From: Arthrobacter crusticola
GTDB taxonomy: Bacteria; Actinomycetota; Actinomycetes; Actinomycetales; Micrococcaceae
Length of the DNA stretch: 64,000 nt
Direction of reading: 5' to 3'
Assembly: GCF_004357995.1 (NCBI RefSeq)
Contig: NZ_SMTK01000001.1
Location: 1-64,000 of the forward strand
Positions 25,533 to 34,581 of this stretch are shown here, piece after piece. The notes beneath the pieces were generated by a model. It saw only the letters and a list, made by a program, of their open reading frames with translations. It did not search any database and was not told where the DNA came from. A program made the translations under genes and the position numbers. How positions within the stretch are numbered: the first letter of the stretch is position 1; each line of letters opens with the position of its first letter.

Positions 25533-26857
25533 ACCTCACTGAAGCCTCCGCGAAGCCCCTGCGCGTCGCCCTCCTCGGCGCCGGAAACGTCGGTTCCCAG
25601 GTCGCGCGCATCCTCCTCGACGACGCTGCGGCGCTCGGCTCCCGCGCCGGCGCGCCCCTCGAGCTCGTCGGCATCGCCGTGCGCTCCCTCGACACCGACC
25701 GCGGCACGGCCCTTCCGCAGGAGCTGTTCACGACCGACGCGGAGTCGCTCGTTGAGAACGCCGACATCGTCATCGAATTGATGGGCGGCATCGAACCGGC
25801 CCGCTCGCTGATCCTGCGGGCCATCGAGCACGGAGCCACGGTGGTCAGCGGCAACAAGGCCCTGTTCGCCCAGGACGGCCCGGCCCTTTACGAGAAGGCC
25901 GACGCCGCCGGAGTGCAGCTCTCCTACGAGGCCGCCGTCGCCGGGGCGATCCCGATCCTGAGGCCCATCCGCGACAGCCTCTCGGGGGACCGCATCACGC
26001 GGGTGCTCGGCATCGTCAACGGCACCACCAACTACATCCTCGACCAGATGGACGCCACCGGGGCGCAGTTCGCCGACGCGCTGCGCGCTGCGCAGGAGCT
26101 CGGCTACGCGGAGGCCGATCCAACCGCGGACGTCGAGGGGCATGACGCCGCGGCGAAGGCGGCCATCCTCGCCTCGCTGTCCTTCCACACGCGCTTCGCC
26201 CTGGAGAACGTCTACTGCGAGGGCATCACGCAGGTCACCGCCGATGACATCGCCGCGGCCCGGGCCGACGGGTACGTCATCAAGCTCCTTGCCATCGCGG
26301 AACTGCTCTCCGACGAGGCCGGCGACCCCGGCGTCAGCGTGCGGGTGCATCCCACGCTCCTGCCCCGGGACCACCCGCTGGCCGCGGTGCACGGAGCGTT
26401 CAACGCAGTGTTCGTCGAGGCCGAAAACGCCGGGGAACTGATGTTCTACGGCCAGGGCGCCGGCGGCACCCCCACCGCCTCGGCGGTGCTCGGCGACGTC
26501 GTGAGCGCCGCCCGCCGCATGATGCTCGGCGGCCCGGGCCGCACCGAGACCACCACCGGGCACGTCCCGGCGCGGAGCATCGACACCGTGAGCACCAGCT
26601 ACTGCATCGGGCTCGATGTCGCCGACCAGCCGGGGGTGCTGGCGCGCATCGCGACGATCTTCGCCGACAACGCCGTCTCCATCGAAACCATGAGGCAGAG
26701 CATCCACCAGCCGGGCCCCGGCGCCGAGGGGACCGCGGAACTGCGGATCGTGACCCACCGCGCCACCGAGGCCTCACTGGCGGCAACCGTCAAGCAGGTC
26801 GCGGCGCTGCCCGTCATCAATTCAGTGACATCCGTTCTTCGAGTAGAGGGAATCTAA
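25529..26857 (+). CDS. hom: Homoserine dehydrogenase
   Basis: A 442-residue enzyme reducing aspartate semialdehyde to homoserine, the branch point for Thr and Met. NAD(P) loop LLGAGNVGSQVARILLDD is at about 14-31. The catalytic region holds VSGNKALFAQDG, VNGTTNYILDQMDATG and GYAEADPTADVEGHDAAAK. A C-terminal ACT domain (about 355-440, SYCIGLDVADQPGVLARIAT) suggests threonine feedback, as in Corynebacterium. The stop is directly followed by the GTG of thrC. Confidence 0.95.
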   Translation: MNLTEASAKPLRVALLGAGNVGSQVARILLDDAAALGSRAGAPLELVGIAVRSLDTDRGTALPQELFTTDAESLVENADIVIELMGGIEPARSLILRAIEHGATVVSGNKALFAQDGPALYEKADAAGVQLSYEAAVAGAIPILRPIRDSLSGDRITRVLGIVNGTTNYILDQMDATGAQFADALRAAQELGYAEADPTADVEGHDAAAKAAILASLSFHTRFALENVYCEGITQVTADDIAAARADGYVIKLLAIAELLSDEAGDPGVSVRVHPTLLPRDHPLAAVHGAFNAVFVEAENAGELMFYGQGAGGTPTASAVLGDVVSAARRMMLGGPGRTETTTGHVPARSIDTVSTSYCIGLDVADQPGVLARIATIFADNAVSIETMRQSIHQPGPGAEGTAELRIVTHRATEASLAATVKQVAALPVINSVTSVLRVEGI

Positions 26858-27979
26858 GTGGCACACCAGTGGCGCGGAGTAATCCGCGAATACGCCGACC
26901 GACTGCCCGTGACCGAGTCCACCGAGGTCGTCACGCTCGGTGAGGGAGGCACCCCGCTCGTGCGGGCCCGGGCTCTCTCGGAGCTCACCGGATCCGAGGT
27001 CTACCTGAAGGTCGAGGGGATGAACCCCACGGGCTCCTTCAAGGACCGCGGCATGACCATGGCGATGACCGCGGCCGTCGCTGCCGGCGCCAAGGCCGTC
27101 GTCTGCGCCTCCACCGGCAACACCTCGGCCTCCGCCGCCGCCTACGCAACCCAGGCCGGCATCACCTGCGCCGTGCTGGTGCCCGACGGCAAGATCTCGA
27201 TGGGCAAGCTCAGCCAGGCCATCGCCCACGGCGCCCAGCTGCTGCAGGTCAACGGCAACTTCGACAACTGCCTCGACGTCGCCCGCAAGCTCGCCGAGGC
27301 CTACCCGGTGTTCCTCGTGAACTCGGTGAACCCGGCGCGGCTCGAGGGCCAGAAAACCGCCGCGTTCGAGGTCGTCGACAGCCTCGGGGACGCCCCCGAC
27401 TACCACCTGCTTCCGGTCGGGAACGCGGGCAACATCAGCGCGTACTGGAAGGGCTACAAGGAATACGCGGCGCCCTACGCCACCGCCGACGGAGAACTCG
27501 CCCCGGTGGCGACGAAGACCCCCGTGATGTGGGGCTTCCAGGCCGAGGGCGCCTCGCCGCTGGTGAAGGGCCACCCCGTCACCGAGCCCGACACCATCGC
27601 CACGGCCATCCGGATCGGCAACCCGGCCTCCTGGGACCTCGCCGTTGCCGCGCGCGACGAATCCGGCGGCCTGATCGAGGCCGTCAGCGACGACGAGATC
27701 CTCGAGGCGCACCGCTGGCTGTCCTCCCGCGAGGGCGTCTTCGTCGAACCCGCCTCCGCCGCCGGCGTGGCCGGGCTGCTGAAGAAGCACGGCGAGGGCC
27801 TCGCCCCAAAGGGCAAGACCATCGTCATCACCGTCACCGGCCACGGGCTGAAGGACCCCCAATGGGCCCTGCGCACCGCCGACGGCTCCGACGTCGAGCC
27901 CACCAAGGTCGAGTTCGACGTCGTGAGCGTCGCGGCCGCCCTGGGGCTCGAAGAGACCGCGGACCGGGCACGTGCCTGA
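26858..27979 (+). CDS. thrC: Threonine synthase
   Basis: A 373-residue fold-type II PLP enzyme converting phosphohomoserine to threonine. PLP Lys is in [15 protein letters not shown] (about 60) and [15 protein letters not shown] is the phosphate/substrate loop. The glycine loop is [19 protein letters not shown] start directly after the hom stop; the end overlaps thrB by 8 bases. Placement of thrC between hom and thrB makes a compact Thr operon. Confidence 0.95.
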   Translation: MAHQWRGVIREYADRLPVTESTEVVTLGEGGTPLVRARALSELTGSEVYLKVEGMNPTGSFKDRGMTMAMTAAVAAGAKAVVCASTGNTSASAAAYATQAGITCAVLVPDGKISMGKLSQAIAHGAQLLQVNGNFDNCLDVARKLAEAYPVFLVNSVNPARLEGQKTAAFEVVDSLGDAPDYHLLPVGNAGNISAYWKGYKEYAAPYATADGELAPVATKTPVMWGFQAEGASPLVKGHPVTEPDTIATAIRIGNPASWDLAVAARDESGGLIEAVSDDEILEAHRWLSSREGVFVEPASAAGVAGLLKKHGEGLAPKGKTIVITVTGHGLKDPQWALRTADGSDVEPTKVEFDVVSVAAALGLEETADRARA

Positions 27980-28946
27980 GGACGCGGTGCTCTCGGCCCC
28001 CGCACGCCTCGTCGACTCCGGCCAGGCCGTCCGGGTCACCGTGCCGGCGACGAGCGCGAACCTCGGCCCCGGGTTCGACAGCCTGGGGCTGGCCCTCGGC
28101 CTGTTCGACACGGTGCGCGTGCGCACCGTCGACTCCGGCACCACGGCGGTGTTCCCCACGGGGGAGGGCGCGGGGGCCCTGCCCACCGACGGCTCCCACT
28201 TGGTGGCCCGCGCCCTGCTCGGAACCCTCGCCAACGCCGGCTGGTCGGCGCCCGGCCTGGAAATCGAGACGGTCAATGTGATCCCCCACGGGCGCGGGCT
28301 GGGCTCCTCCGCCGCCGCCATCGTGTCCGGTGTGCTCGCCGCGAACGCGCTGCTGCCCGAAGCCCATCGGCTCGACGAGGCGGCGGTGCTTCAGTGGTGT
28401 TCAACCCTTGAGGGCCACCCCGACAATGTCGCCCCGGCGCTGCTCGGATCGCTGGCCATCTCCTGGGAGACCGGCAGGGCCTTCCAGAGCACCCGGGTGG
28501 AGGTCCACCCCGACATCATCCCGATCGCCGCCATCCCCGACACCGCCCTGTCCACCGAGAGAGCCCGCGGGCTGCTGCCGACGTCGGTGCCGCACGGGAG
28601 CGCCTCGGCGAACGCCGGCCGCGCGGCGCTGCTCGTTCACGCTCTCACCGTGAGGCCGGACCTGCTCCATCCCGGCACCCGCGATGCGCTGCACCAGGAG
28701 TACCGCGCCTCGGTCATGCTCCCGAGCGCGGTGCTCATGCAGGCATTGCGGGCGCAGGGCTTCGCGTCGGTGATTTCCGGTGCCGGGCCCACCGTCATGA
28801 CCTTCGCCGTCGGCGAGGAGGAGGCAGCACGGGCACTCGGGGCCGCCCGCGCGCTTGCCGCCGCGTCCGACACGCCGGGCGGCTGGCGGATTCTTCGGCT
28901 CGATGTTGCGCGGGAAGGTGCTAAAGTGGAAGTGCACCAAAGGTAG
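27972..28946 (+). CDS. thrB: Homoserine kinase
   Basis: A 324-residue GHMP kinase phosphorylating homoserine. Motif 1 is [18 protein letters not shown], the ATP loop is [20 protein letters not shown], and motif 3 is [13 protein letters not shown]. The GTG start lies within the end of thrC. With hom and thrC it completes threonine synthesis from aspartate semialdehyde. A short hairpin follows the stop. Confidence 0.95.
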   Translation: MPEDAVLSAPARLVDSGQAVRVTVPATSANLGPGFDSLGLALGLFDTVRVRTVDSGTTAVFPTGEGAGALPTDGSHLVARALLGTLANAGWSAPGLEIETVNVIPHGRGLGSSAAAIVSGVLAANALLPEAHRLDEAAVLQWCSTLEGHPDNVAPALLGSLAISWETGRAFQSTRVEVHPDIIPIAAIPDTALSTERARGLLPTSVPHGSASANAGRAALLVHALTVRPDLLHPGTRDALHQEYRASVMLPSAVLMQALRAQGFASVISGAGPTVMTFAVGEEEAARALGAARALAAASDTPGGWRILRLDVAREGAKVEVHQR

Positions 28947-29240
28947 GAACCGTACTTACGGTTCTGAAGAGTGCCTCTGTTGAGCCGGCCGTCCTTGTCT
29001 TAGACCGCCGAGAAACTGCAGTTTTATCAGCAGTGGCGCAATCTCCGGTGTAGCCTCCGAAATCATCGTTGTGCGGCCAGGTTCGACCTGACGCACCGAA
29101 TTCCCCAGGCTTCCAGCACATGCGGCGAACCTGCCCATAACAGGTCAGCCGAACTCCTCCTGCCCATCTAGAGCGGCAGCGGGGCTAACCTACGCGGCAC
29201 ACTCGTGAAGTGGCCGCCCGACGAGGGGGAAGGATCCTTC
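28947..29240 (+). promoter_or_regulatory. Leader between thrB and rho
   Basis: 294 bases without a convincing gene. It begins with the inverted repeat GAACCGTA-CT-TACGGTTC (28947-28964) directly after the thrB stop, without a T-tract. It continues with less GC-rich stretches (around 29000-29075) and ends with AAGGA, six bases before the rho GTG. Rho genes are commonly autoregulated through their leader in other bacteria; nothing here proves that. I see no certain -35/-10 pair. Confidence 0.4.
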
Positions 29241-31298
29241 GTGACTGATACCACTGACCTGTTGCCAGGTGTGGATACATCCAGCGCTGAACCAGTCAGC
29301 GCACCGGCTTCAAAGAGCAGCGGACTCGCTGGCCTGAAGCTGGCCCAGCTCCAGGCGCTTGCCGGACAGCTGGGAATCACCGGCGGTTCGCGGATGCGCA
29401 AGAGCGACCTGGTGTCCGCGATTTCGGATCACCAGCGCGGTTCCGCCGTGGCCGACCGCCAGCAGGCACCGGCCGTCGACCGCCAGCAGGCCCCGGCCGA
29501 GCGCCCGGACGCAGCCCCCGAGGCCGCCGAAAGCGCCGCCCCGGCCGAGCGCGCCCCGCGCACCCGCAACCGTAACCGCCGCGCCGGAAGCGACGGCGTA
29601 GTCACCGCCCAGGGCGCATCCGAGGCCGCTTCCGACACCGCTGTCGAGACCGCCGCCGCCGAAGCCCCCGCCGAGGCCGCAGACCGCGGCAACGGTGACC
29701 GCGAAGGCTCGGGACGCAACCAGCGCAACCGGCGCGGACGCCGGGGCGATGACCGCGCCGAGGCCCCGACCGCCGACGGCGCCGACGCCGAGGAGACCCG
29801 CACCGCCGGAGATTCCGGCAACGCGCAGCAGGGCGAAGGCCGAGACCGCAACGAGCGCCGCAGCCGCAACCGGGGCGAGCGCGAGGACGATACCCGCGGT
29901 GAGCGCAACGGGGACAACCGGGCCGACACCCGGAACGACAACCGGGCCGACACCCGCAACGACAACCGGGGCGACCGCGGGGACAGCCAGGACGAGGGCC
30001 GCGGCCGCAACCGCCGCAACCGCACCGGGCGCAACTCCCGCGACGAGGAGCGCACCAGCAGGTTCCGCGACCGCAACGAGCGCAGCGACCGCCGCCGCGG
30101 GCGCAACGCCAACCCGGACGTCGACGACGTCGAGGTCACCGAGGACGACGTGCTTCTGCCCGTCGCCGGCGTGCTCGACATCCTGGAGAACTACGCCTTC
30201 GTGCGCACCTCCGGCTACCTGCCAGGCCCGAACGACGTCTATGTCTCCCTGGCCCAGGTCAAGAAGTACAACCTGCGCAAGGGCGACGCCGTGGTCGGTG
30301 CCATCCGTGCACCCCGCGACGGCGAGACCCAGGCCAGCACGCGCCAGAAGTTCAACGCCCTGGTGCGGGTGACCTCGGTCAACGCCATCCCCGCCGAGGA
30401 CCTTCGGGACCGCGTGGAGTTCGCCAAGCTGGTGCCCCTCTACCCGTCCGAGCGGCTGCGCCTGGAGACCGAGCCCAAGAAGATCGGTCCGCGCGTGATC
30501 GACCTCGTGGCTCCGATCGGCAAGGGCCAGCGCGGTCTCATCGTGTCCCCGCCCAAGGCCGGTAAGACGCTGATCCTGCAGGCCATCGCCAATGCGATCA
30601 CCATCAACAACCCCGAGGTCCACCTCATGATGGTCCTCGTCGACGAACGTCCCGAAGAAGTCACCGACATGCAGCGGACCGTCAAGGGCGAGGTCATCGC
30701 CTCGACCTTCGACCGTCCCGCCGATGACCACACAACGGTTGCCGAACTCTCGATCGAACGCGCCAAGCGCCTCGTGGAGATGGGCAAGGACGTCGTCGTC
30801 CTCCTCGACTCGATGACCCGCCTGGGACGCGCCTACAACCTGGCCGCCCCGGCTTCGGGCCGTATCCTCTCCGGCGGCGTCGACTCGGCGGCGCTGTACC
30901 CGCCGAAGCGCTTCTTCGGTGCGGCACGCAACATCGAGAACGGCGGATCGCTGACCATCCTCGCCACCGCGCTGGTGGAGACCGGGTCCAAGATGGACGA
31001 GGTCATCTTCGAGGAGTTCAAGGGCACCGGCAACATGGAGCTCCGCCTGTCACGCCACCTGGCCGACAAGCGCATCTTCCCGGCCGTTGACGTCAACGCC
31101 TCCGGCACCCGGCGCGAGGAGAACCTCCTGTCGCCGGACGAGGTCAAGATCATGTGGAAGCTCCGCCGGGTGCTCTCCGGGCTCGAGCAGCAGCAGGCAC
31201 TCGAGCTGCTGACCAACAAGATCCGGGAGACGCAGTCCAACGTCGAGTTCCTGATGCAGGTCCAGAAGACCACTTTGGGGTCCAAAGACTCGGATTAG
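29241..31298 (+). CDS. rho: Transcription termination factor Rho with long disordered N-terminal insert
   Basis: A 685-residue hexameric RNA-dependent ATPase that ends transcription. An N-terminal Rho_N/SAP-like helix domain (LKLAQLQALAGQLGIT) is followed by a low-complexity insert of about 230 residues rich in Arg, Asn, Asp and Gly (about 75-300). Next come the RNA-binding cold-shock domain (GVLDILENYAFVRTSGYL) and the motor: Walker A PPKAGKTLILQA, Walker B DVVVLLDSMTRLGRAYN, and the Q/R-loop region. The GTG start follows AAGGA by 6 bases. The insert contains three 24-base direct repeats (unit DNRADTRN). Such Arg/Asp/Asn-rich inserts are typical of high-GC actinobacteria and raise RNA affinity. 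Confidence 0.95.
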   Translation: MTDTTDLLPGVDTSSAEPVSAPASKSSGLAGLKLAQLQALAGQLGITGGSRMRKSDLVSAISDHQRGSAVADRQQAPAVDRQQAPAERPDAAPEAAESAAPAERAPRTRNRNRRAGSDGVVTAQGASEAASDTAVETAAAEAPAEAADRGNGDREGSGRNQRNRRGRRGDDRAEAPTADGADAEETRTAGDSGNAQQGEGRDRNERRSRNRGEREDDTRGERNGDNRADTRNDNRADTRNDNRGDRGDSQDEGRGRNRRNRTGRNSRDEERTSRFRDRNERSDRRRGRNANPDVDDVEVTEDDVLLPVAGVLDILENYAFVRTSGYLPGPNDVYVSLAQVKKYNLRKGDAVVGAIRAPRDGETQASTRQKFNALVRVTSVNAIPAEDLRDRVEFAKLVPLYPSERLRLETEPKKIGPRVIDLVAPIGKGQRGLIVSPPKAGKTLILQAIANAITINNPEVHLMMVLVDERPEEVTDMQRTVKGEVIASTFDRPADDHTTVAELSIERAKRLVEMGKDVVVLLDSMTRLGRAYNLAAPASGRILSGGVDSAALYPPKRFFGAARNIENGGSLTILATALVETGSKMDEVIFEEFKGTGNMELRLSRHLADKRIFPAVDVNASGTRREENLLSPDEVKIMWKLRRVLSGLEQQQALELLTNKIRETQSNVEFLMQVQKTTLGSKDSD
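29913..29980 (+). repeat. 24-bp tandem repeat in the Rho insert
   Basis: Units at 29913-29936 and 29937-29960 differ at one base, and a partial, diverged third unit follows from 29961. They encode DNRADTRN-DNRADTRN-DNRGD. The repeat is in frame and probably varies in copy number between strains. Confidence 0.8.
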
Positions 31299-31306
31299 CG
31301 TCCGTC

Positions 31307-31364
31307 CAGCCGCCCACGGGCGTGCAGGTCACTTTCGTGGTCGGCACGCCCTGGGCGGCTGTTT
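31307..31364 (+). terminator. Intrinsic terminator after rho
   Basis: CAGCCGCCCA-C-GGGCGTGC and GCACGCCC-T-GGGCGGCTG form a stem of about 18 bp with one mismatch, followed by TTT. A smaller internal stem (AGGTCAC/GTGGTC) lies in the loop. It begins 8 bases after the rho stop. Confidence 0.75.
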
Positions 31365-31506
31365 CGTTAACGCGGACCCGTCTGGTAGCAAACCGGCACC
31401 GCGTCGAGGCCGCAGCAGCTACCGGCCCTGCCGGCGTTCCCCTGCGATTTCTGCGTCCCCGAGTAATCACTAGACTGGCTTGCACGAGCCGAAAGAGGTA
31501 GCACCA

Positions 31507-32586
31507 ATGTTTGAGTCCATCCAGGGCCTGCTCGACGAGCACGCGGAACTGCAGCTTCAGCTGTCCGACCCCGCCGTCCATGCCGACCAGTCGCTGGCAC
31601 GGAAGCTCGGACGCCGGTACGCCGAGCTCGGCCGCATCGTCGACGCGCACAACCGCTGGAGCACCCTCGAGGACGACCTCGAGGCGGCGCGCGAGATGGC
31701 GGGGGAAGACCCCGAACTGGCCGCCGAGGTGCCCGTGCTCGAGGAGCAGCTCGCCGCAGCGCAGGAACGCCTGCGCCGCCTGCTGATTCCCCGGGACCCC
31801 AACGACAGCCGCAACGTCATCATCGAGGTCAAGGGCGGGGAAGGCGGCGACGAGGCGGCCCTGTTCGCCGGGGACCTGCTGCGCATGTACGTGCGGTACG
31901 CCGAATCCCGCGGCTGGAAGACCGAGCTCATCTCCGCCACCGAGTCCGACCTCGGCGGCTACAAGGATGTGCAGATGGCCATCAAGGGCAGCTCCAACGA
32001 CCTCGCCGAGGGCGTGTACGCCCGCCTGAAGTTCGAAGGCGGCGTCCACCGCGTCCAGCGGGTTCCGGTCACCGAGTCCCAGGGCCGTATCCACACCTCC
32101 GCCGCCGGCGTCCTCGTCCTGCCCGAGGTCGACGAGCCCGAAGAGGTCGAGATCAGCCAGAACGACCTGAAGATCGACGTCTACCGCTCCTCCGGTCCGG
32201 GCGGCCAGTCGGTCAACACCACCGACTCCGCGGTGCGCATCACCCACCTTCCCACCGGGATCGTGGTGGCCATGCAGAACGAGAAGTCCCAGCTGCAGAA
32301 CCGCGAGGCGGCCATGCGCGTGCTTCGCTCGCGCATCCTCGCGCACGAGCAGGAGAAGATCGACGCGGCGAACTCCGACATCCGCAAGTCGCAGATCCGG
32401 ACCATGGACCGCTCCGAGCGCATCCGCACCTACAACTACCCCGAGAACCGGATCGCCGACCACCGCACCGGGTACAAGGCCTACAACCTCGACGCCGTCA
32501 TGAACGGCGACCTCGAGCCGGTCGTGCAGTCCGCCATCGAGATGGACGAGCAGGCCCGCCTCGACGCCATCGGCACGGACGACTGA
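31507..32586 (+). CDS. prfA: Peptide chain release factor 1
   Basis: A 359-residue class I release factor reading UAG and UAA. The catalytic GGQ is in [20 protein letters not shown] (about 236-238), the substrate of the methyltransferase encoded next. The codon-recognition region has a [16 protein letters not shown] segment before the GGQ loop. The ATG chosen gives [15 protein letters not shown] and is preceded by GAAAGAGG. It follows the rho terminator, so it has its own promoter; prmC starts four bases after its stop. Confidence 0.95.
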   Translation: MFESIQGLLDEHAELQLQLSDPAVHADQSLARKLGRRYAELGRIVDAHNRWSTLEDDLEAAREMAGEDPELAAEVPVLEEQLAAAQERLRRLLIPRDPNDSRNVIIEVKGGEGGDEAALFAGDLLRMYVRYAESRGWKTELISATESDLGGYKDVQMAIKGSSNDLAEGVYARLKFEGGVHRVQRVPVTESQGRIHTSAAGVLVLPEVDEPEEVEISQNDLKIDVYRSSGPGGQSVNTTDSAVRITHLPTGIVVAMQNEKSQLQNREAAMRVLRSRILAHEQEKIDAANSDIRKSQIRTMDRSERIRTYNYPENRIADHRTGYKAYNLDAVMNGDLEPVVQSAIEMDEQARLDAIGTDD

Positions 32587-32590
32587 CTCG

Positions 32591-33526
32591 GTGGATCCCG
32601 AAACGCCGTTGAACGACGGGCTGCGTGCCGCCGCGGCCACGCTGGCCGCGGCAGGGGTGCCCAGCCCCCGCGTCGACGCCGAACTGCTGGCGGCGCACCT
32701 CCTGGGTGTGGGCGTCGGACGGGTCCGCGCCCTCGCGCTGACCGGCGCGACGGTCCCCGCAGGCTTCCCCGAGCTCGTCGCCGAACGGGCCCAGCGGGTC
32801 CCGCTGCAGCACCTTACCGGAACGGCCTACTTCCGGCACGTCGAACTGGCCGTGGGGCCCGGGGTGTTCATCCCTCGGCCCGAAACAGAGTCCGTGGTGC
32901 AGCTGGTGGTCGACCATGCCGCCGCCCTCTCCGCCTCATCCACGATCCGCACCGACGGGGACGCGCCGGGTGCCGCGGCCGGGGAGCGGCCGGCCCTGAA
33001 GATCGTCGACCTGGGAACGGGGTCCGGCGCCATCGCCGCCGCCCTCGCCGACGAGGTCCCCGGTGCGCACGTCTACGCCGTCGAACTCAGCGAACTCGCC
33101 GCCGCCTGGGCAGAGGTCAACCTCCGCCCGCGCGGCGTGAGGCTCGTTCGAGGCGACCTCGCGACAGCGCTTCCCGAGCACGACGGCAGCTTCGACATCG
33201 TCGTGTCGAACCCGCCCTACATTCCCGCGGCCGCCATTCCCCACGAACCCGAGGTGGCCCTCCACGATCCGCCCGAGGCCCTGTACGGCGGGGGAGAGGA
33301 CGGCATGGTGCTCCCCACGGCGGCGGCGGCCTCGGCGGCGCGGCTGCTGAAGCCCGGCGGCTTCTTCGTGATGGAGCACGCCGAAGTGCAGGCCGAAGCC
33401 ATCGCGGCGATACTCCGGCGGGCCGGCACCTTCTCGGACGTCACCACCCACCTCGACCTCAACGGCAGGCAGCGGGCCACCAGCGCCGTGCTCGCTCCGC
33501 TCGGACAGACAATCCACCCCGCCTGA
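32591..33526 (+). CDS. prmC: Release factor glutamine N5-methyltransferase
   Basis: A 311-residue SAM-dependent enzyme that methylates the Gln of the GGQ motif in release factors. It has the SAM loop IVDLGTGSGAIAAALAD and catalytic VSNPPYIPAAAIPHEPEV. The N-terminal helical domain (about 1-90) ends in PLQHLTGTAYFRHVEL, also typical. GTG start four bases after prfA. An insert rich in small residues (about 115-135) precedes the SAM loop. A GC-rich hairpin follows the stop. Confidence 0.94.
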   Translation: MDPETPLNDGLRAAAATLAAAGVPSPRVDAELLAAHLLGVGVGRVRALALTGATVPAGFPELVAERAQRVPLQHLTGTAYFRHVELAVGPGVFIPRPETESVVQLVVDHAAALSASSTIRTDGDAPGAAAGERPALKIVDLGTGSGAIAAALADEVPGAHVYAVELSELAAAWAEVNLRPRGVRLVRGDLATALPEHDGSFDIVVSNPPYIPAAAIPHEPEVALHDPPEALYGGGEDGMVLPTAAAASAARLLKPGGFFVMEHAEVQAEAIAAILRRAGTFSDVTTHLDLNGRQRATSAVLAPLGQTIHPA

Positions 33527-33552
33527 CCCGCCGCCACCTCCGCGGCGGCGGG
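33527..33552 (+). terminator. Terminator-like hairpin after prmC
   Basis: CCCGCCGCC and GGCGGCGGG pair around an 8-base loop, starting at the base after the stop codon. No T-tract. Confidence 0.45.
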
Positions 33553-33576
33553 CCTCCCCGACCCAAGGACGAATGC

Positions 33577-34485
33577 ATGACCAACGTAGCCGTAGCGGCC
33601 GTCACCTTTGACCGCCACGAGGAACTCGGGCTCCTGCTCAAGGGCCTCGCCCAGCAGAGCGTCCCCGTTACCTCGGTCGCCCTCGTCGATTCGGGCACCC
33701 GCCCGGCGGCCGACGTCGTTGCGGCGGCGGACGGCACCATCAACTACCTCCGTTCGGAGGCCAACCTGGGCGGGGCCGGGGGGTTCGCCTACGCCATCCT
33801 CGCCGCGCTGGCCAGCGGCGCCGACTGGATCTGGCTGATGGACGACGACGGGCACCCCGAGGACGCCCGCTGCCTGGAGGTCCTCCTGGCAGCGGCCGGG
33901 GAACACGGCCTGGACATCGTCAGCCCTCTCGTCGTCGCCACCGAGGATCCGAACCGGCTCTCGTTCAACTTCCGCATCAACGGCCTGCTGACCAACGACC
34001 GCACCCGGCTCGAACCTCTCGGGTACCTGCCGGACATGCTTCACTTCTTCAACGGGGCGCTGATCCGCCGTGAGGTCTTCCACACCGTGGGCCTGCCGGA
34101 CCTGAAGTTCTTCATCCGCGGCGACGAGGTGGACTTCCTCGCGAAGGTCAAGAAGGCCGGCCTGAAGTACGGGACGGTGGCGACCACCGCGGTGCGACAC
34201 CCCGCCTCCTGGGCCGAGATGAAGCCGATCTTCCGCGGTTTCATCACCCCGGTCATCCCCGAGGGCGACTTCAAGCGGTACTGCTACTTCCGCAACCGCG
34301 GCTACCTCACCCGCCGCTACCGCAACCTGCGCTGGTTCGCCGCCGACATTATCGGCTTCCCTTACTACTTCCTCTCGGTCCGGGACGGCGTCGGCCTGGT
34401 GCGCTGGGCGCGGGCCTATTCGGCCGGCTTCCGCGGCAGGGGCTTCGGGGCGCCGGAGGAGCTGATGAAAAGCACAGCCCGCTGA
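33577..34485 (+). CDS. Family 2 glycosyltransferase, galactofuranosyltransferase (GlfT)-like
   Basis: A 302-residue GT2 enzyme with N-terminal VAAVTFDRHEELGLLLKGLA and the nucleotide-sugar/metal motif WIWLMDDDGHPEDA (DDD, about 88-92). An acceptor-side acidic pair lies in FFIRGDEVDFLAKVKKAG, followed by a His in TTAVRHPASW. The order resembles GlfT-type galactofuranosyltransferases. The C-terminus is basic and amphipathic and may bind the membrane surface. It lies near three other envelope polysaccharide genes; the acceptor glycan is unknown. Confidence 0.82.
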   Translation: MTNVAVAAVTFDRHEELGLLLKGLAQQSVPVTSVALVDSGTRPAADVVAAADGTINYLRSEANLGGAGGFAYAILAALASGADWIWLMDDDGHPEDARCLEVLLAAAGEHGLDIVSPLVVATEDPNRLSFNFRINGLLTNDRTRLEPLGYLPDMLHFFNGALIRREVFHTVGLPDLKFFIRGDEVDFLAKVKKAGLKYGTVATTAVRHPASWAEMKPIFRGFITPVIPEGDFKRYCYFRNRGYLTRRYRNLRWFAADIIGFPYYFLSVRDGVGLVRWARAYSAGFRGRGFGAPEELMKSTAR

Positions 34486-34502
34486 GTCCGTGAACCACCG
34501 GT

Positions 34503-34532
34503 CGGCGGGCCGGTGCGCCCGCCGGCCCGCCG
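34503..34532 (+). terminator. Terminator-like hairpin after the first GT2 gene
   Basis: CGGCGGGCCGG and CCGGCCCGCCG form an 11-bp perfect stem with an 8-base loop, 18 bases after the GT2 stop and ahead of the TsaC-type gene. Confidence 0.5.
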
Positions 34533-34581
34533 CGGTTCGAGCCCGCGCCGGTAACGACCCGCGCAATGAAAGAATGGTCCC

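Noticed and set aside
29913..29980. CRISPR-like repeat
   Set aside because: Units are adjacent with no spacers and in frame in rho; a coding tandem repeat.
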